Below are positions 1 to 7,633 of a stretch of 64,000 nucleotides of DNA, one piece after another. This DNA is from Arthrobacter sp. NtRootA1. GTDB taxonomy: Bacteria; Actinomycetota; Actinomycetes; Actinomycetales; Micrococcaceae. Every line of letters starts with the position of its first letter. Position 1 is the stretch's first letter. Position numbers and translations under genes: made by a program. A model generated the notes under the pieces. That model was not told where the DNA came from. It saw only the letters and a program-made list of their open reading frames with translations, and did not search any database. The stretch lies in the NCBI RefSeq assembly GCF_019976975.1, contig NZ_AP024630.1:1736001-1800000 (forward strand), in the 5' to 3' direction.

Positions 1-887
1 ACGTCGCCCCGGCGCCGACGGATCTCACCCAGTTCACAGTAGCCGTCGGCAGCGATCCAGCCGTGAGCGTTGCGGAGGCGTTCGGCTTCGTGGGGCATCT
101 CAGCCTCAACCTGTCCCCAATTGCCCTCAGTGCCGAGCAATTGAAGTTCGTGAACGCGCGATATCCCGCTGTACATGAAGGATTGGGAAAGTCCGGCGCA
201 CCACGTGGCCAGCGCGTCAGTCCACGCGCGCATCCGGGCAAAGTCAGCCATCTCGTAGCAGAGGTGGATGATGGAGCAGTAAATGTCTCCGCCCCACTCT
301 GCCGGAACCTGCCCCGCCATCACAGGCAGCATGGCCTCGTCCAAGTCCTGGAATCCTCGCGCGGACTGTCCTGTCCGAACCGCCGCCAAGCCGGACAACA
401 TGTACCCAAAGCTGGCCAATTCGGGTGAATCGTGCCTCCGGGTCATCTCCTTGAGGGAAACCGAGGCGGCGAGGGCCGGGACCGGATCGCCTTCCAGGTT
501 CATTGCGTCATTGGCCTCCAGATAGAGCAAGTAGCCGTGTTCGGGCACCTCGGGCATATTCTCCAGCAGCCGGCGCGCACGATTGAGCCACGCCGAAGAA
601 ACTGCGAGGTTGCCGCGTATGCCCCACTGCATGGACAGCGTCAGTGCCGTCCGGGCCGCGGCCTGCGTCTGGTGTTCGTCATCCAAGCGATGGAAGATCT
701 CCTCTGAGAGGGACATGGAGCGTTGAACGTCTCCCAGCCACCAGACGGAACGGGACAGGATCTCAAGGTCCGGCCAGCTGAGGGGAGCGTCCGCGGCTGC
801 ACGTTCCAGACTTCGGCGTGCCACGTCCCATTCCCCACGGGCAAAGGCTTCGCGGGCCTCGGAAAGTTGCTGCAGCTGTTGGGACAT
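1..887 (-). CDS. TPR-like helical repeat protein, N-terminal part (runs off window)
   Basis: An open frame of 295 codons starts at an ATG at 887 and runs off the left edge without a stop, so only the N-terminal part is visible. It begins MSQQLQQLSEAREAFARGEW and consists of amphipathic helical repeats rich in Ala, Leu, Trp and Arg (for example WDVARRSLERAAADAP), which looks like tetratricopeptide-type solenoid. No enzymatic motif is seen. In actinobacteria, proteins with this kind of N-terminus often carry a C-terminal LuxR-type HTH, but that part is outside the window, so a regulatory role is only inference. It lies 57 bp downstream of the response regulator on the same strand and may be co-transcribed with it. 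Confidence 0.7.
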   Translation of the reverse strand, partial: MSQQLQQLSEAREAFARGEWDVARRSLERAAADAPLSWPDLEILSRSVWWLGDVQRSMSLSEEIFHRLDDEHQTQAAARTALTLSMQWGIRGNLAVSSAWLNRARRLLENMPEVPEHGYLLYLEANDAMNLEGDPVPALAASVSLKEMTRRHDSPELASFGYMLSGLAAVRTGQSARGFQDLDEAMLPVMAGQVPAEWGGDIYCSIIHLCYEMADFARMRAWTDALATWCAGLSQSFMYSGISRVHELQLLGTEGNWGQVEAEMPHEAERLRNAHGWIAADGYCELGEIRRRRGD

Positions 888-944
888 GGGCTCTCCACGG
901 GTTCGGCTCCAGCTTACTGCGGGAGCCGTTCCTACGGCAGAAGG

Positions 945-1658
945 CTAGCCCCGGTTCCAGCCGTACTCGTTCTCCGGACGGCCTGGTGTTCCGTACCGCG
1001 GCGCCCTGGTAACCGTCCCGGCGTCGGCCAGGTATTCAAGGTACCGGCGGGCCGTGACCCGCGACATTCCCAAGGCATCCATGACTTCACTCGCGGATAC
1101 CGCTTGTTGCCGGGCGCGGACAAAATCCTTTACCGACTCCAGTGTGGAACCCGACAGACCCTTCGGCAGTGGTAGTTCCGTTGGTGCCCGAAGACTCGCG
1201 AAGGCCTGGTCCACATCGTTCTGCGAAGCACCGGCCTTGGAGATGCCGGACACCGAGCCCGCCAATTGGTCACGGAAAGTGCGGTAGCTGTTCAGCTTGT
1301 CGGCAAAGGTTGAGTAAGTGAATGGCTTGATCAAATACTGCACGACGCCGATGGAAACGGCGCTGCGCACGATGTTCAGTTCACGGACGGCTGTGATGGC
1401 AATAATGTCGGCGAAGACTCCCGCCGAGCGCATGCGTCGGGCAACATCCAGCCCATGGAGGTCCGGCAGGTTCATATCAAGCAGGACCAGGTCCACGGGC
1501 GAGCCGGAGGCAGCGAATTCGCCAAGGATGCGCAGTGCAGACTGACCATCCGGAGCCGTTCCCACCAGCGTGAACCCTGGGAGCCTGCCCACGTAAATGG
1601 AGTGGGCGTCCGAGGCGATGGGCTCGTCCTCGACCACCAGGACGCGGATGTCTGTCAT
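945..1658 (-). CDS. CitB/DcuR-type response regulator
   Basis: 237 residues. The N-terminal receiver domain has the acidic pocket E10-D11-E12, the phosphoacceptor D61 in the stretch VLLDMNLPDLHG, and the conserved K111 in YLIKPF. The C-terminal half carries an HTH (SASEVMDALGMSRVTARRYL) typical of the CitB/DctR class, which activates uptake and use of citrate or C4-dicarboxylates. Its ATG overlaps the stop of the upstream sensor kinase by 4 bp (ATGA), so the pair is translationally coupled. The DctA carrier gene is divergent from the pair, which makes a C4-dicarboxylate-responsive circuit likely. The ligand cannot be read from the sequence. Confidence 0.9.
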   Translation of the reverse strand: MTDIRVLVVEDEPIASDAHSIYVGRLPGFTLVGTAPDGQSALRILGEFAASGSPVDLVLLDMNLPDLHGLDVARRMRSAGVFADIIAITAVRELNIVRSAVSIGVVQYLIKPFTYSTFADKLNSYRTFRDQLAGSVSGISKAGASQNDVDQAFASLRAPTELPLPKGLSGSTLESVKDFVRARQQAVSASEVMDALGMSRVTARRYLEYLADAGTVTRAPRYGTPGRPENEYGWNRG

Positions 1659-3301
1659 GCCTTCTCTTCCTCGGGAATGGGTGCGGGCAGCACAACATGG
1701 AACTGGGCGCCGCCTGGATTGCTGATGGTCATAGTACCGTTCAGCCGCTGGACAGCCTGCCGCACCAGGGCAAGGCCAACCCCGCGGCCATGGGCTCCGC
1801 GGGGATCGTCTTGGGACGACTTGGTGCTGTACCCGTACTGCAACACGTCATCAATCGATTCAGGATCAATGCCGGGTCCCGAATCCCGAACGGTGAATTC
1901 GACAGCAGCAGCACCGGCTTCGACGTCCAGTTCCACCTTTCGGGGCATCTCACCGGACGCCGCTGCATCAATGGCATTGTCCAGGAGGTTTCCCAGAATC
2001 GTCACGAGGTCCTGGATTTCCAGACCACGGACACCCGAACTCCCCGATGTCCGAACCACCAGTTCGACTCCGCGCTCATGCGCTTCGGCGGCCTTGCCCA
2101 TCACCAAAGCACTCATCACCGGTTCATCCACCGAAGCAAGCATGTCGTCCGTGAGCTGCTGGCTGAGCTCCAGGTCCTTCGTGGCGAACTCCAGCGCCTG
2201 CGGCGTGCGGCCCAACTCAAGAAGGGAAACAATCATGTGGAGGCGATTGGCGTGTTCATGGGTCTGGGCCCGCAACGCATCCGAGAGAGTCTTCATTGTT
2301 TCCAGCTCGGTTCCCAAGGACTCAATCTCGGTGCGGTCACGAATGGTGGCCACGGTGCCATAGACCGATGGCTTTTGCCGGCTGCGGGCAGGAACCGGGC
2401 CCACGGCAGGGGCTTGGTTTACCACCAGGATCCGTGAGCCAGTCAAATGGATTTCGTCGTGGGCCGGCCTGCCGGATTCGAAAAGCGCTCGCAGGCTGCC
2501 GTCGAAGGGGAGGTCGGACAGCTTGGGAGCATCTTCGGGGGAGCGGTCGGCCTCGGAAGGTTCCAGCCCCAGCAACTCCGCGGCTTGATCGTTGTACATC
2601 ACGGCTTTTCCCCGGGTATCGATCAGGATCACGCCTTCCCGGACGGAGTGCAGGACTGATTCGTAGTAGGCGAAGAGCTGCGCGAGCTGTTCCGGACCCC
2701 AGCCCCGCGTCACGGATCGCAGGTAACGTCCGAGCAGCCAGGAGGCTATGGAGCCAAAGAACAACACCACCAGCGCGATGCCGCCAATCACTCCCAGCCT
2801 TTCGGCGACATCGGTATCCACTGTTCTTACGGTGATGCCTGCAGCCACCAAGGCCTTGACGGTTCCACCGGAGTCCTTCACAGGCACGATGGTCCGGACG
2901 GAGGGCCCCAATGTGCCGGCAGTGACTTCAGTAAAAGTCTCACCTCGAAGGGCAGGCTCGATCGTGCCGATATAGGGCTTGCCCAGCTCTTCGGGACGTG
3001 GATGGGTCCATCGGGTCCGGTCGGGAGCCATGATGGTGATGAAATCCGCGTCGGCGTCCTTCATGACCTCCAGCGCATAGGGCTGCAATATTGCCGACGG
3101 ATCAGAAGTTGCCGCCGCCTGCAATACGAGGGGGTTGTTGGCAATGGACGTTGCGATCGCAAGCATCCGGCTGCCCGCATCCTCGTATGCCCTGTCCCGC
3201 GCCTCCAGTACCGAGAACGCACCAAAGACAGCCGTCAGCACCAGCACGAACAGCAGGTTTGCCACGAACAAGCGGCGCGCGATGCTCCAGCGATGAAACA
3301 A
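1655..3301 (-). CDS. CitA/DcuS-type sensor histidine kinase
   Basis: About 548 residues from a TTG at 3301, chosen because GGGAGG lies 5 nt upstream; the frame stays open to another TTG at 3331 that has no ribosome-binding site. Order: a first membrane segment (LFVANLLFVLVLTAVFGAF), an extracytoplasmic sensor domain of about 130 residues, a second membrane segment (GGIALVVLFFGSIASWLLG), a PAS domain, a SpoOB-like dimerisation helix with the candidate phosphorylated His in THEHANRLH, and an HATPase domain with N box ILGNLLDNAIDA, DSGPGI and GRGVGLALV. This is the DcuS/CitA architecture for sensing small carboxylates. It is coupled to the CitB-type regulator by a 4-bp overlap and is divergent from dctA. 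Confidence 0.9.
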   Translation of the reverse strand: MFHRWSIARRLFVANLLFVLVLTAVFGAFSVLEARDRAYEDAGSRMLAIATSIANNPLVLQAAATSDPSAILQPYALEVMKDADADFITIMAPDRTRWTHPRPEELGKPYIGTIEPALRGETFTEVTAGTLGPSVRTIVPVKDSGGTVKALVAAGITVRTVDTDVAERLGVIGGIALVVLFFGSIASWLLGRYLRSVTRGWGPEQLAQLFAYYESVLHSVREGVILIDTRGKAVMYNDQAAELLGLEPSEADRSPEDAPKLSDLPFDGSLRALFESGRPAHDEIHLTGSRILVVNQAPAVGPVPARSRQKPSVYGTVATIRDRTEIESLGTELETMKTLSDALRAQTHEHANRLHMIVSLLELGRTPQALEFATKDLELSQQLTDDMLASVDEPVMSALVMGKAAEAHERGVELVVRTSGSSGVRGLEIQDLVTILGNLLDNAIDAAASGEMPRKVELDVEAGAAAVEFTVRDSGPGIDPESIDDVLQYGYSTKSSQDDPRGAHGRGVGLALVRQAVQRLNGTMTISNPGGAQFHVVLPAPIPEEEKA

Positions 3302-3332
3302 GTAGGCCTCCCATGACCAATATGACCGCAAC

Positions 3333-3348
3333 GGTGATGTGTGTCACC
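3333..3348. promoter_or_regulatory. CRP/GlxR-type palindrome between sensor kinase and dctA
   Basis: GGTGATGTGTGTCACC has half-sites GGTGA and TCACC separated by 6 nt, the layout of CRP-family cAMP receptor sites. It sits in the divergent intergenic region, about 30 bp from the kinase start and 93 bp from the dctA start, so it could act on either promoter. Catabolite control of dicarboxylate uptake would be a sensible role, but this is inferred from the motif alone. Confidence 0.5.
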
Positions 3349-3440
3349 CGTGGCTGAATGATGGATATCACACAAGGGCAGCGGATTGGACACAAGTGCA
3401 GGACCGCAGCGCCTTACACAGTATCCAGAAGGAGAATCCC

Positions 3441-4787
3441 ATGACCTCTCAACGAGGAGAGTCGGCAGTAGCCGCCACCGGTGGACGCAGGGGGCTCGAC
3501 AAGTCGCATTACCTGTACATCGCGGTCATCCTGGCCGTAGTGCTCGGTGCTGTGGTCGGCCTGCTGTTCCCTGAGGTTGGAAAGTCCCTGAAGCCGCTCG
3601 GGGACGGCTTTATCAAGCTCATCAAGATGATGATCGCTCCGGTCATCTTCTGCACCATCGTCCTTGGCATCGGTTCCATCGCCAAAGCTGCCACCGTCGG
3701 AAAGGTCGGCGGACTCGCACTCGGCTACTTCGTGGCCATGTCGACCTTCGCATTGGCTATCGGCCTCGTTGTCGGCAACCTCATCCACCCGGGTGAAGGC
3801 CTGAAGCTGACTCCGTACGATCCCAACAAGAAAGCGGCCACGGACAGCACCGTGGACTTCCTTATGGGCATCATCCCCAGCGACATTCCCGTCCTGCCCA
3901 CGCTCCTCGCAGCCATCCTTGTGGGCTTCGCGCTCCAGAAGATGGGTAAGCAGGGCACCCCGATCCTCACCGCAATCGGCCACGGACAGCGCCTTGTCTT
4001 CCGGATCCTCATCATGATCATGTGGCTGGCTCCAGTCGGCGCTTTCGGTGCGATCGCCGCCGTCGTTGGTGCCACTGGCGCCCAGGCAATCCTCAGCATG
4101 TTCACGCTGATGCTGGCGTTCTACATCACCTGCGCCGTGTTCATCGTGGTCATCCTTGGCTCCCTGCTCCGTGCGGTGGCCGGCGTCAACATCTTCAAGC
4201 TGATGAAGTACCTGGCCCGGGAATACCTCCTCATCTTCTCCACGTCCTCCTCCGAGGCAGCCCTGCCCCGCCTCATCGCCAAGATGGAACACCTCGGTGT
4301 CTCCAAGCCGGTCGTCGGCGTGACGGTACCCACCGGCTACTCCTTCAACCTTGACGGCACGGCCATCTACCTCACCATGGCCTCCTTGTTCGTCGCCAAC
4401 GCCATGGGTACGCCGCTGGACCTGGGTGCCCAGATCTCGCTGCTGGTGTTCATGATCATTGCTTCCAAGGGCGCCGCAGGCGTCACCGGAGCCGGCCTTG
4501 CAACGCTTGCCGCTGGCCTGCAGGCACACAAGCCCGAGCTCCTGGGCGGCGTGGGCATGATCGTTGGCATCGACCGCTTCATGTCAGAAGCCCGTGCACT
4601 GACGAACTTCACCGGCAACGCCGTTGCCACCGTTCTGATCGGCACTTGGGTCAAGGAAATCGACAACGGCCAGGTGGAGCGTGTCCTCTCCGGCAGTGAA
4701 CCGTTCGACGAGACGACCATGATCGCCCACGGCGCGGAGGCTGAGGCGGTTCCGGAACCTGCAACCCGCCACAAGGCAGCCATCTAG
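3441..4787 (+). CDS. dctA: C4-dicarboxylate/cation symporter DctA
   Basis: 448 residues from the ATG at 3441, preceded by AAGGAG; an in-frame ATG at 3339 lies in the promoter region and lacks a ribosome-binding site. It belongs to the DAACS (glutamate/dicarboxylate:cation symporter) family. The serine-rich reentrant loop is visible as STSSSEAALPRL, followed by the conserved PTGYSFNLDGTAIYLTM substrate/cation-binding segment, and there are about eight hydrophobic segments. It should import succinate, fumarate or malate with protons or Na+ across the cytoplasmic membrane. The divergent CitAB-type system and the CRP-like palindrome are probable regulators. Confidence 0.92.
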   Translation: MTSQRGESAVAATGGRRGLDKSHYLYIAVILAVVLGAVVGLLFPEVGKSLKPLGDGFIKLIKMMIAPVIFCTIVLGIGSIAKAATVGKVGGLALGYFVAMSTFALAIGLVVGNLIHPGEGLKLTPYDPNKKAATDSTVDFLMGIIPSDIPVLPTLLAAILVGFALQKMGKQGTPILTAIGHGQRLVFRILIMIMWLAPVGAFGAIAAVVGATGAQAILSMFTLMLAFYITCAVFIVVILGSLLRAVAGVNIFKLMKYLAREYLLIFSTSSSEAALPRLIAKMEHLGVSKPVVGVTVPTGYSFNLDGTAIYLTMASLFVANAMGTPLDLGAQISLLVFMIIASKGAAGVTGAGLATLAAGLQAHKPELLGGVGMIVGIDRFMSEARALTNFTGNAVATVLIGTWVKEIDNGQVERVLSGSEPFDETTMIAHGAEAEAVPEPATRHKAAI

Positions 4788-4817
4788 CAGGATCGGCTTC
4801 ACGCGATACAAAGCAAC

Positions 4818-4850
4818 AAGGACCGGCACCCATGCAGGGTGTCGGTCCTT
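4818..4850 (+). terminator. Hairpin terminator after dctA
   Basis: AAGGACCGGCACCC pairs with GGGTGTCGGTCCTT with one G-T wobble and a 5-nt loop, 30 bp after the dctA stop. Only a short T run follows. Confidence 0.6.
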
Positions 4851-4904
4851 TGCCGTTCGCCGAGCAAGCCAAAGAAACAAGGCCCAAGCTCCTAACCTTC
4901 GACC

Positions 4905-4922
4905 TCAACTAGAGGGTAAAGG
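4905..4922 (+). promoter_or_regulatory. Box TCAACTAGAGGGTAAAGG upstream of parA
   Basis: This 18-bp sequence matches 17 of 18 positions in the ftsZ upstream region (55730-55747). It is about 130 bp before the parA start. Such a long match between two unrelated promoters suggests a shared regulator. A MerR-family protein such as the FtsR-like regulator in this window is a candidate, by inference only. Confidence 0.45.
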
Positions 4923-5049
4923 CTCAAAGATCAGCGAAAGTCAAGTTCCCCGAAATGCCGTGTCGGGGGCTGTAGCCTAGGTGGGTAGCAGCGCTGTACC
5001 CAGGGGAACAGCGGCAGGGAAGATCGTCGTCGAAAGAGTGGTTAGATAC

Positions 5050-5949
5050 GTGAGCAGCGAACGGGGAACAGCTACGCTGGGAGACACCGAGCTCGATCTG
5101 GAAGACGCCATCATGGGGCCCACTGGCCGTCCTCACCGCGACTTTCCGGAACCCGCTCCGCTTGCCTCCCACGGCCCTGCAAGGGTCATTGCCATGGTTA
5201 ACCAGAAGGGCGGCGTGGGCAAAACCACGTCCACCATCAACCTTGCGGCGGCGCTCGCGGAATACGGCCGGCGTGTGCTCCTGGTGGACTTTGACCCACA
5301 GGGTGCCCTATCTGCCGGGCTCGGCGCCAATCCGCACGAACTCGACCTCACCGTCTACAACGTCCTCATGGACCGCAAAGTGGACATCCGCGATGCCATT
5401 CAGCAGACCGGAGTGGAAGGCGTGGACCTTCTGCCCGCAAACATCGATCTCTCCGCGGCTGAAGTTCAACTGGTCAACGAAGTGGCGCGCGAGCAAGTCC
5501 TGGACCGCGCGCTCAAGAGGGTTGAAGATGACTACGACGTCGTGCTGATCGACTGCCAGCCATCGCTGGGCCTGCTGACGGTCAACGCGCTGACAGCCGC
5601 CCACGGCGTCATCATTCCGTTGATCTGCGAGTTCTTCGCACTTCGCGCAGTAGCGCTCCTCGTGGAAACCATCGAGAAAGTGCAGGACCGTTTGAATCCG
5701 CGCTTGCAGGTGGACGGGGTCCTCGCCACCATGTACGACGCCCGCACCCTGCACAGCCGCGAAGTTATCTCGCGCCTCGTGGAGGCGTTCGGCGACAAAG
5801 TTTTCGAGACCGTCATCAAGCGTTCCATCAAGTTCGCGGACGCAACCGTCGCCGCTGAGCCTATTACGAGCTATGCCGGCAACCACATCGGTGCAGACGC
5901 CTACCGCCGCCTCGCAAAGGAACTTATCTCGCGCGGCGGCGCGCCGTAG
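5050..5949 (+). CDS. ParA/Soj family chromosome partitioning ATPase
   Basis: 299 residues from a GTG at 5050; the frame extends to an ATG at 4981 but the GTG (VSSERGTATLGDTELD) begins the protein-like sequence. It has the deviant Walker A of ParA proteins (NQKGGVGKTT), the Walker A' segment LLVDFDPQG, and Walker B VVLIDCQPSLG. A short acidic N-terminal extension of about 50 residues precedes the ATPase core. It lies 7 bp upstream of scpA and scpB. The same parA-scpA-scpB-rluB order occurs in M. tuberculosis (Rv1708-Rv1711), where the partner is not a neighbouring ParB. It is probably a segregation ATPase working with condensin, but its precise role is unproven. Confidence 0.88.
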   Translation: MSSERGTATLGDTELDLEDAIMGPTGRPHRDFPEPAPLASHGPARVIAMVNQKGGVGKTTSTINLAAALAEYGRRVLLVDFDPQGALSAGLGANPHELDLTVYNVLMDRKVDIRDAIQQTGVEGVDLLPANIDLSAAEVQLVNEVAREQVLDRALKRVEDDYDVVLIDCQPSLGLLTVNALTAAHGVIIPLICEFFALRAVALLVETIEKVQDRLNPRLQVDGVLATMYDARTLHSREVISRLVEAFGDKVFETVIKRSIKFADATVAAEPITSYAGNHIGADAYRRLAKELISRGGAP

Positions 5950-5956
5950 CGAACAC

Positions 5957-6844
5957 GTGGGACGGTCACTCGCCGAGGCGGAAAGTCCGGAAAAAACACC
6001 CGACGCCGGCGCTTCCGACGCCCGTAAGGCGGGATTTGAGGTTCGGCTCGCAAACTTCACGGGGCCTTTCGACCTCTTGCTGGGCCTGATATCCAAGCAC
6101 AAGCTGGATATCACCGAGGTGGCGCTGGCCACGGTCACCGATGAGTTCATCAAGTACATCCGCCGCCTCCAGGAACTGGGGGAAGACTGGGCGTTGGACG
6201 AGGCGAGCGAATTCCTGGTGATTGCCGCCACGCTCCTGGACCTGAAAGCTGCCCGGCTCCTTCCCGCTGGCGAAGTAGAGGATGAGGAAGATATTGCGCT
6301 CCTGGAAGCCCGGGATCTGCTGTTCGCCCGCTTGCTCCAGTACAAGGCGTTCAAGCAGGTAGCAGGTCTCATCAGTGAAACGCTCGAACAAGAAGACCGG
6401 AGATACCCGCGCCAGGTGGCTCTGGAAGGCCATTTCGCGGCGCTGCTGCCGGAACTCGTGTGGCGGCACACCCCCCAACAATTTGCGGAGCTTGCCGCCA
6501 AGGCGCTGAAACCGAAAGACGCGGCGCCTGCAGAGGTGGGATTGGACCACCTCCACGCGCCACCGGTCAGCGTCAAGGAGCAGGCAGAGATCATCGGATA
6601 CCGGCTTCAACGTGGAGCCCCGCTTTCCTTCCGCGCGTTGATAGCGGACGCCGAGACAACCCTCGTTGTCGTGGCCCGGTTCCTGGCCTTGCTGGAGATG
6701 TTCCGGGACAGGGTTGTGGCCTTCGAACAGGCAGGTCCCTTGGCAGAGCTGACCGTTAGGTGGAGCGGAGACGTCGCCGAATGGGACAGTTCGAACCTGA
6801 GCGAAGAGTACGAGGAAACGAGCGAAGGGACAGCGAGTGACTGA
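5957..6844 (+). CDS. scpA: Segregation and condensation protein ScpA
   Basis: 295 residues from a GTG at 5957; an in-frame ATG at 5873 lies inside parA and is unlikely. The kleisin N-terminal domain is recognisable as FEVRLANFTGPFDLLLGLI, followed by LDITEVALATVTDEF and the segment EFLVIAATLLDLKAARLLP. ScpA is the kleisin subunit that closes the SMC-ScpAB condensin ring for chromosome compaction. The C-terminal winged helix contacts the SMC head, and the N-terminal domain the SMC neck. The stop overlaps the scpB start by 8 bp, as expected for subunits of one complex. No smc gene lies in this window. Confidence 0.93.
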   Translation: MGRSLAEAESPEKTPDAGASDARKAGFEVRLANFTGPFDLLLGLISKHKLDITEVALATVTDEFIKYIRRLQELGEDWALDEASEFLVIAATLLDLKAARLLPAGEVEDEEDIALLEARDLLFARLLQYKAFKQVAGLISETLEQEDRRYPRQVALEGHFAALLPELVWRHTPQQFAELAAKALKPKDAAPAEVGLDHLHAPPVSVKEQAEIIGYRLQRGAPLSFRALIADAETTLVVVARFLALLEMFRDRVVAFEQAGPLAELTVRWSGDVAEWDSSNLSEEYEETSEGTASD

Positions 6845-7493
6845 GCAGGACATGGCCGAAGCCGGCCTTGCTGAGCTTGAAACTTTGCCCGGCGGGGCAC
6901 GCGCAGCGTTGGAAGCTGTGCTCATGGTCATCGACGAGCCGGCCACCTCGGAGGAGTTGGCTGCGGGCTTGAACGTAACGGTCGCCGTCGTCGAGGATTT
7001 GCTGCAGGACCTGCAGCGGGAGTATAGCGGCTATACTGTTAAAGCCCCGGACGTGGATGCTGTCGGCTTTGCCGTTGCCAGCTCTGCCCCCCGGGGTTTT
7101 GAATTGCGGAACGTCGCTGGTGGGTGGCGGATCTATTCACGGTCTGATTTTGCGGACATCGTGGGCAGGTTCGTCCTCGAGGGGCAGACCACCAGGCTCA
7201 CTCAGGCAGCGCTTGAAACCTTGGCGGTCATCGCCTACAGGCAACCGGTCTCCAGGGCCCGGGTTTCTGCAATTCGAGGCGTCAACGTCGATTCTGTGGT
7301 CCGGACCCTAACCCAGCGTGGTCTGATCGAAGACTCCGGGAACGATCCCGAATCAGGGGCTGTGCTGTACAGGACAACCTCATACTTCCTGGAACGGATG
7401 GGAATCGGCTCGGTGGCAGAACTGCCCCAGCTCTCGCCGCACCTTCCGGGTTTGGAAGGGATCGACGAGTACTACGACGCCAGCCGGATGTAA
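6837..7493 (+). CDS. scpB: Segregation and condensation protein ScpB
   Basis: 218 residues from a GTG at 6837 overlapping the end of scpA. Two winged-helix domains are expected; visible markers are ALEAVLMVIDEPATSEELA at the start of the first and LTQAALETLAVIAYRQPVSR with the conserved RARVSAIRGVNVDSVVRTL in the second. ScpB dimers bind ScpA and regulate the SMC condensin. It is followed by a 140-bp gap with two hairpins before the next gene. Confidence 0.93.
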   Translation: MTEQDMAEAGLAELETLPGGARAALEAVLMVIDEPATSEELAAGLNVTVAVVEDLLQDLQREYSGYTVKAPDVDAVGFAVASSAPRGFELRNVAGGWRIYSRSDFADIVGRFVLEGQTTRLTQAALETLAVIAYRQPVSRARVSAIRGVNVDSVVRTLTQRGLIEDSGNDPESGAVLYRTTSYFLERMGIGSVAELPQLSPHLPGLEGIDEYYDASRM

Positions 7494-7527
7494 GCCGGCA
7501 ACGCACGAGAACTACATACTGATTCAC

Positions 7528-7576
7528 GGCACCGCTGCACGGTGCCACGGCAACAAGGGGCAGACGATGTCTGCCC
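7528..7576 (+). other. Two tandem hairpins between scpB and rluB
   Basis: GGCACCG/CGGTGCC (7528-7546, loop of 5) is followed by GGGCAGAC/GTCTGCCC (7558-7576, loop of 3). Neither has a T run, so these may be weak terminators or RNA-processing or pausing structures separating the scp genes from rluB. Confidence 0.4.
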
Positions 7577-7633
7577 GGCTGGCTAGTGTTGATTGCAGCA
7601 CCGAATGCCGGCTATTACTAACAAGGACGGGTC

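Noticed and set aside
3414..4529. 371-codon open frame antisense to dctA
   Set aside because: The opposite strand encodes a clear DctA transporter. The antisense product is a composition-driven Asp/Glu/Gly-rich string with no motif, a usual shadow in high-GC DNA.
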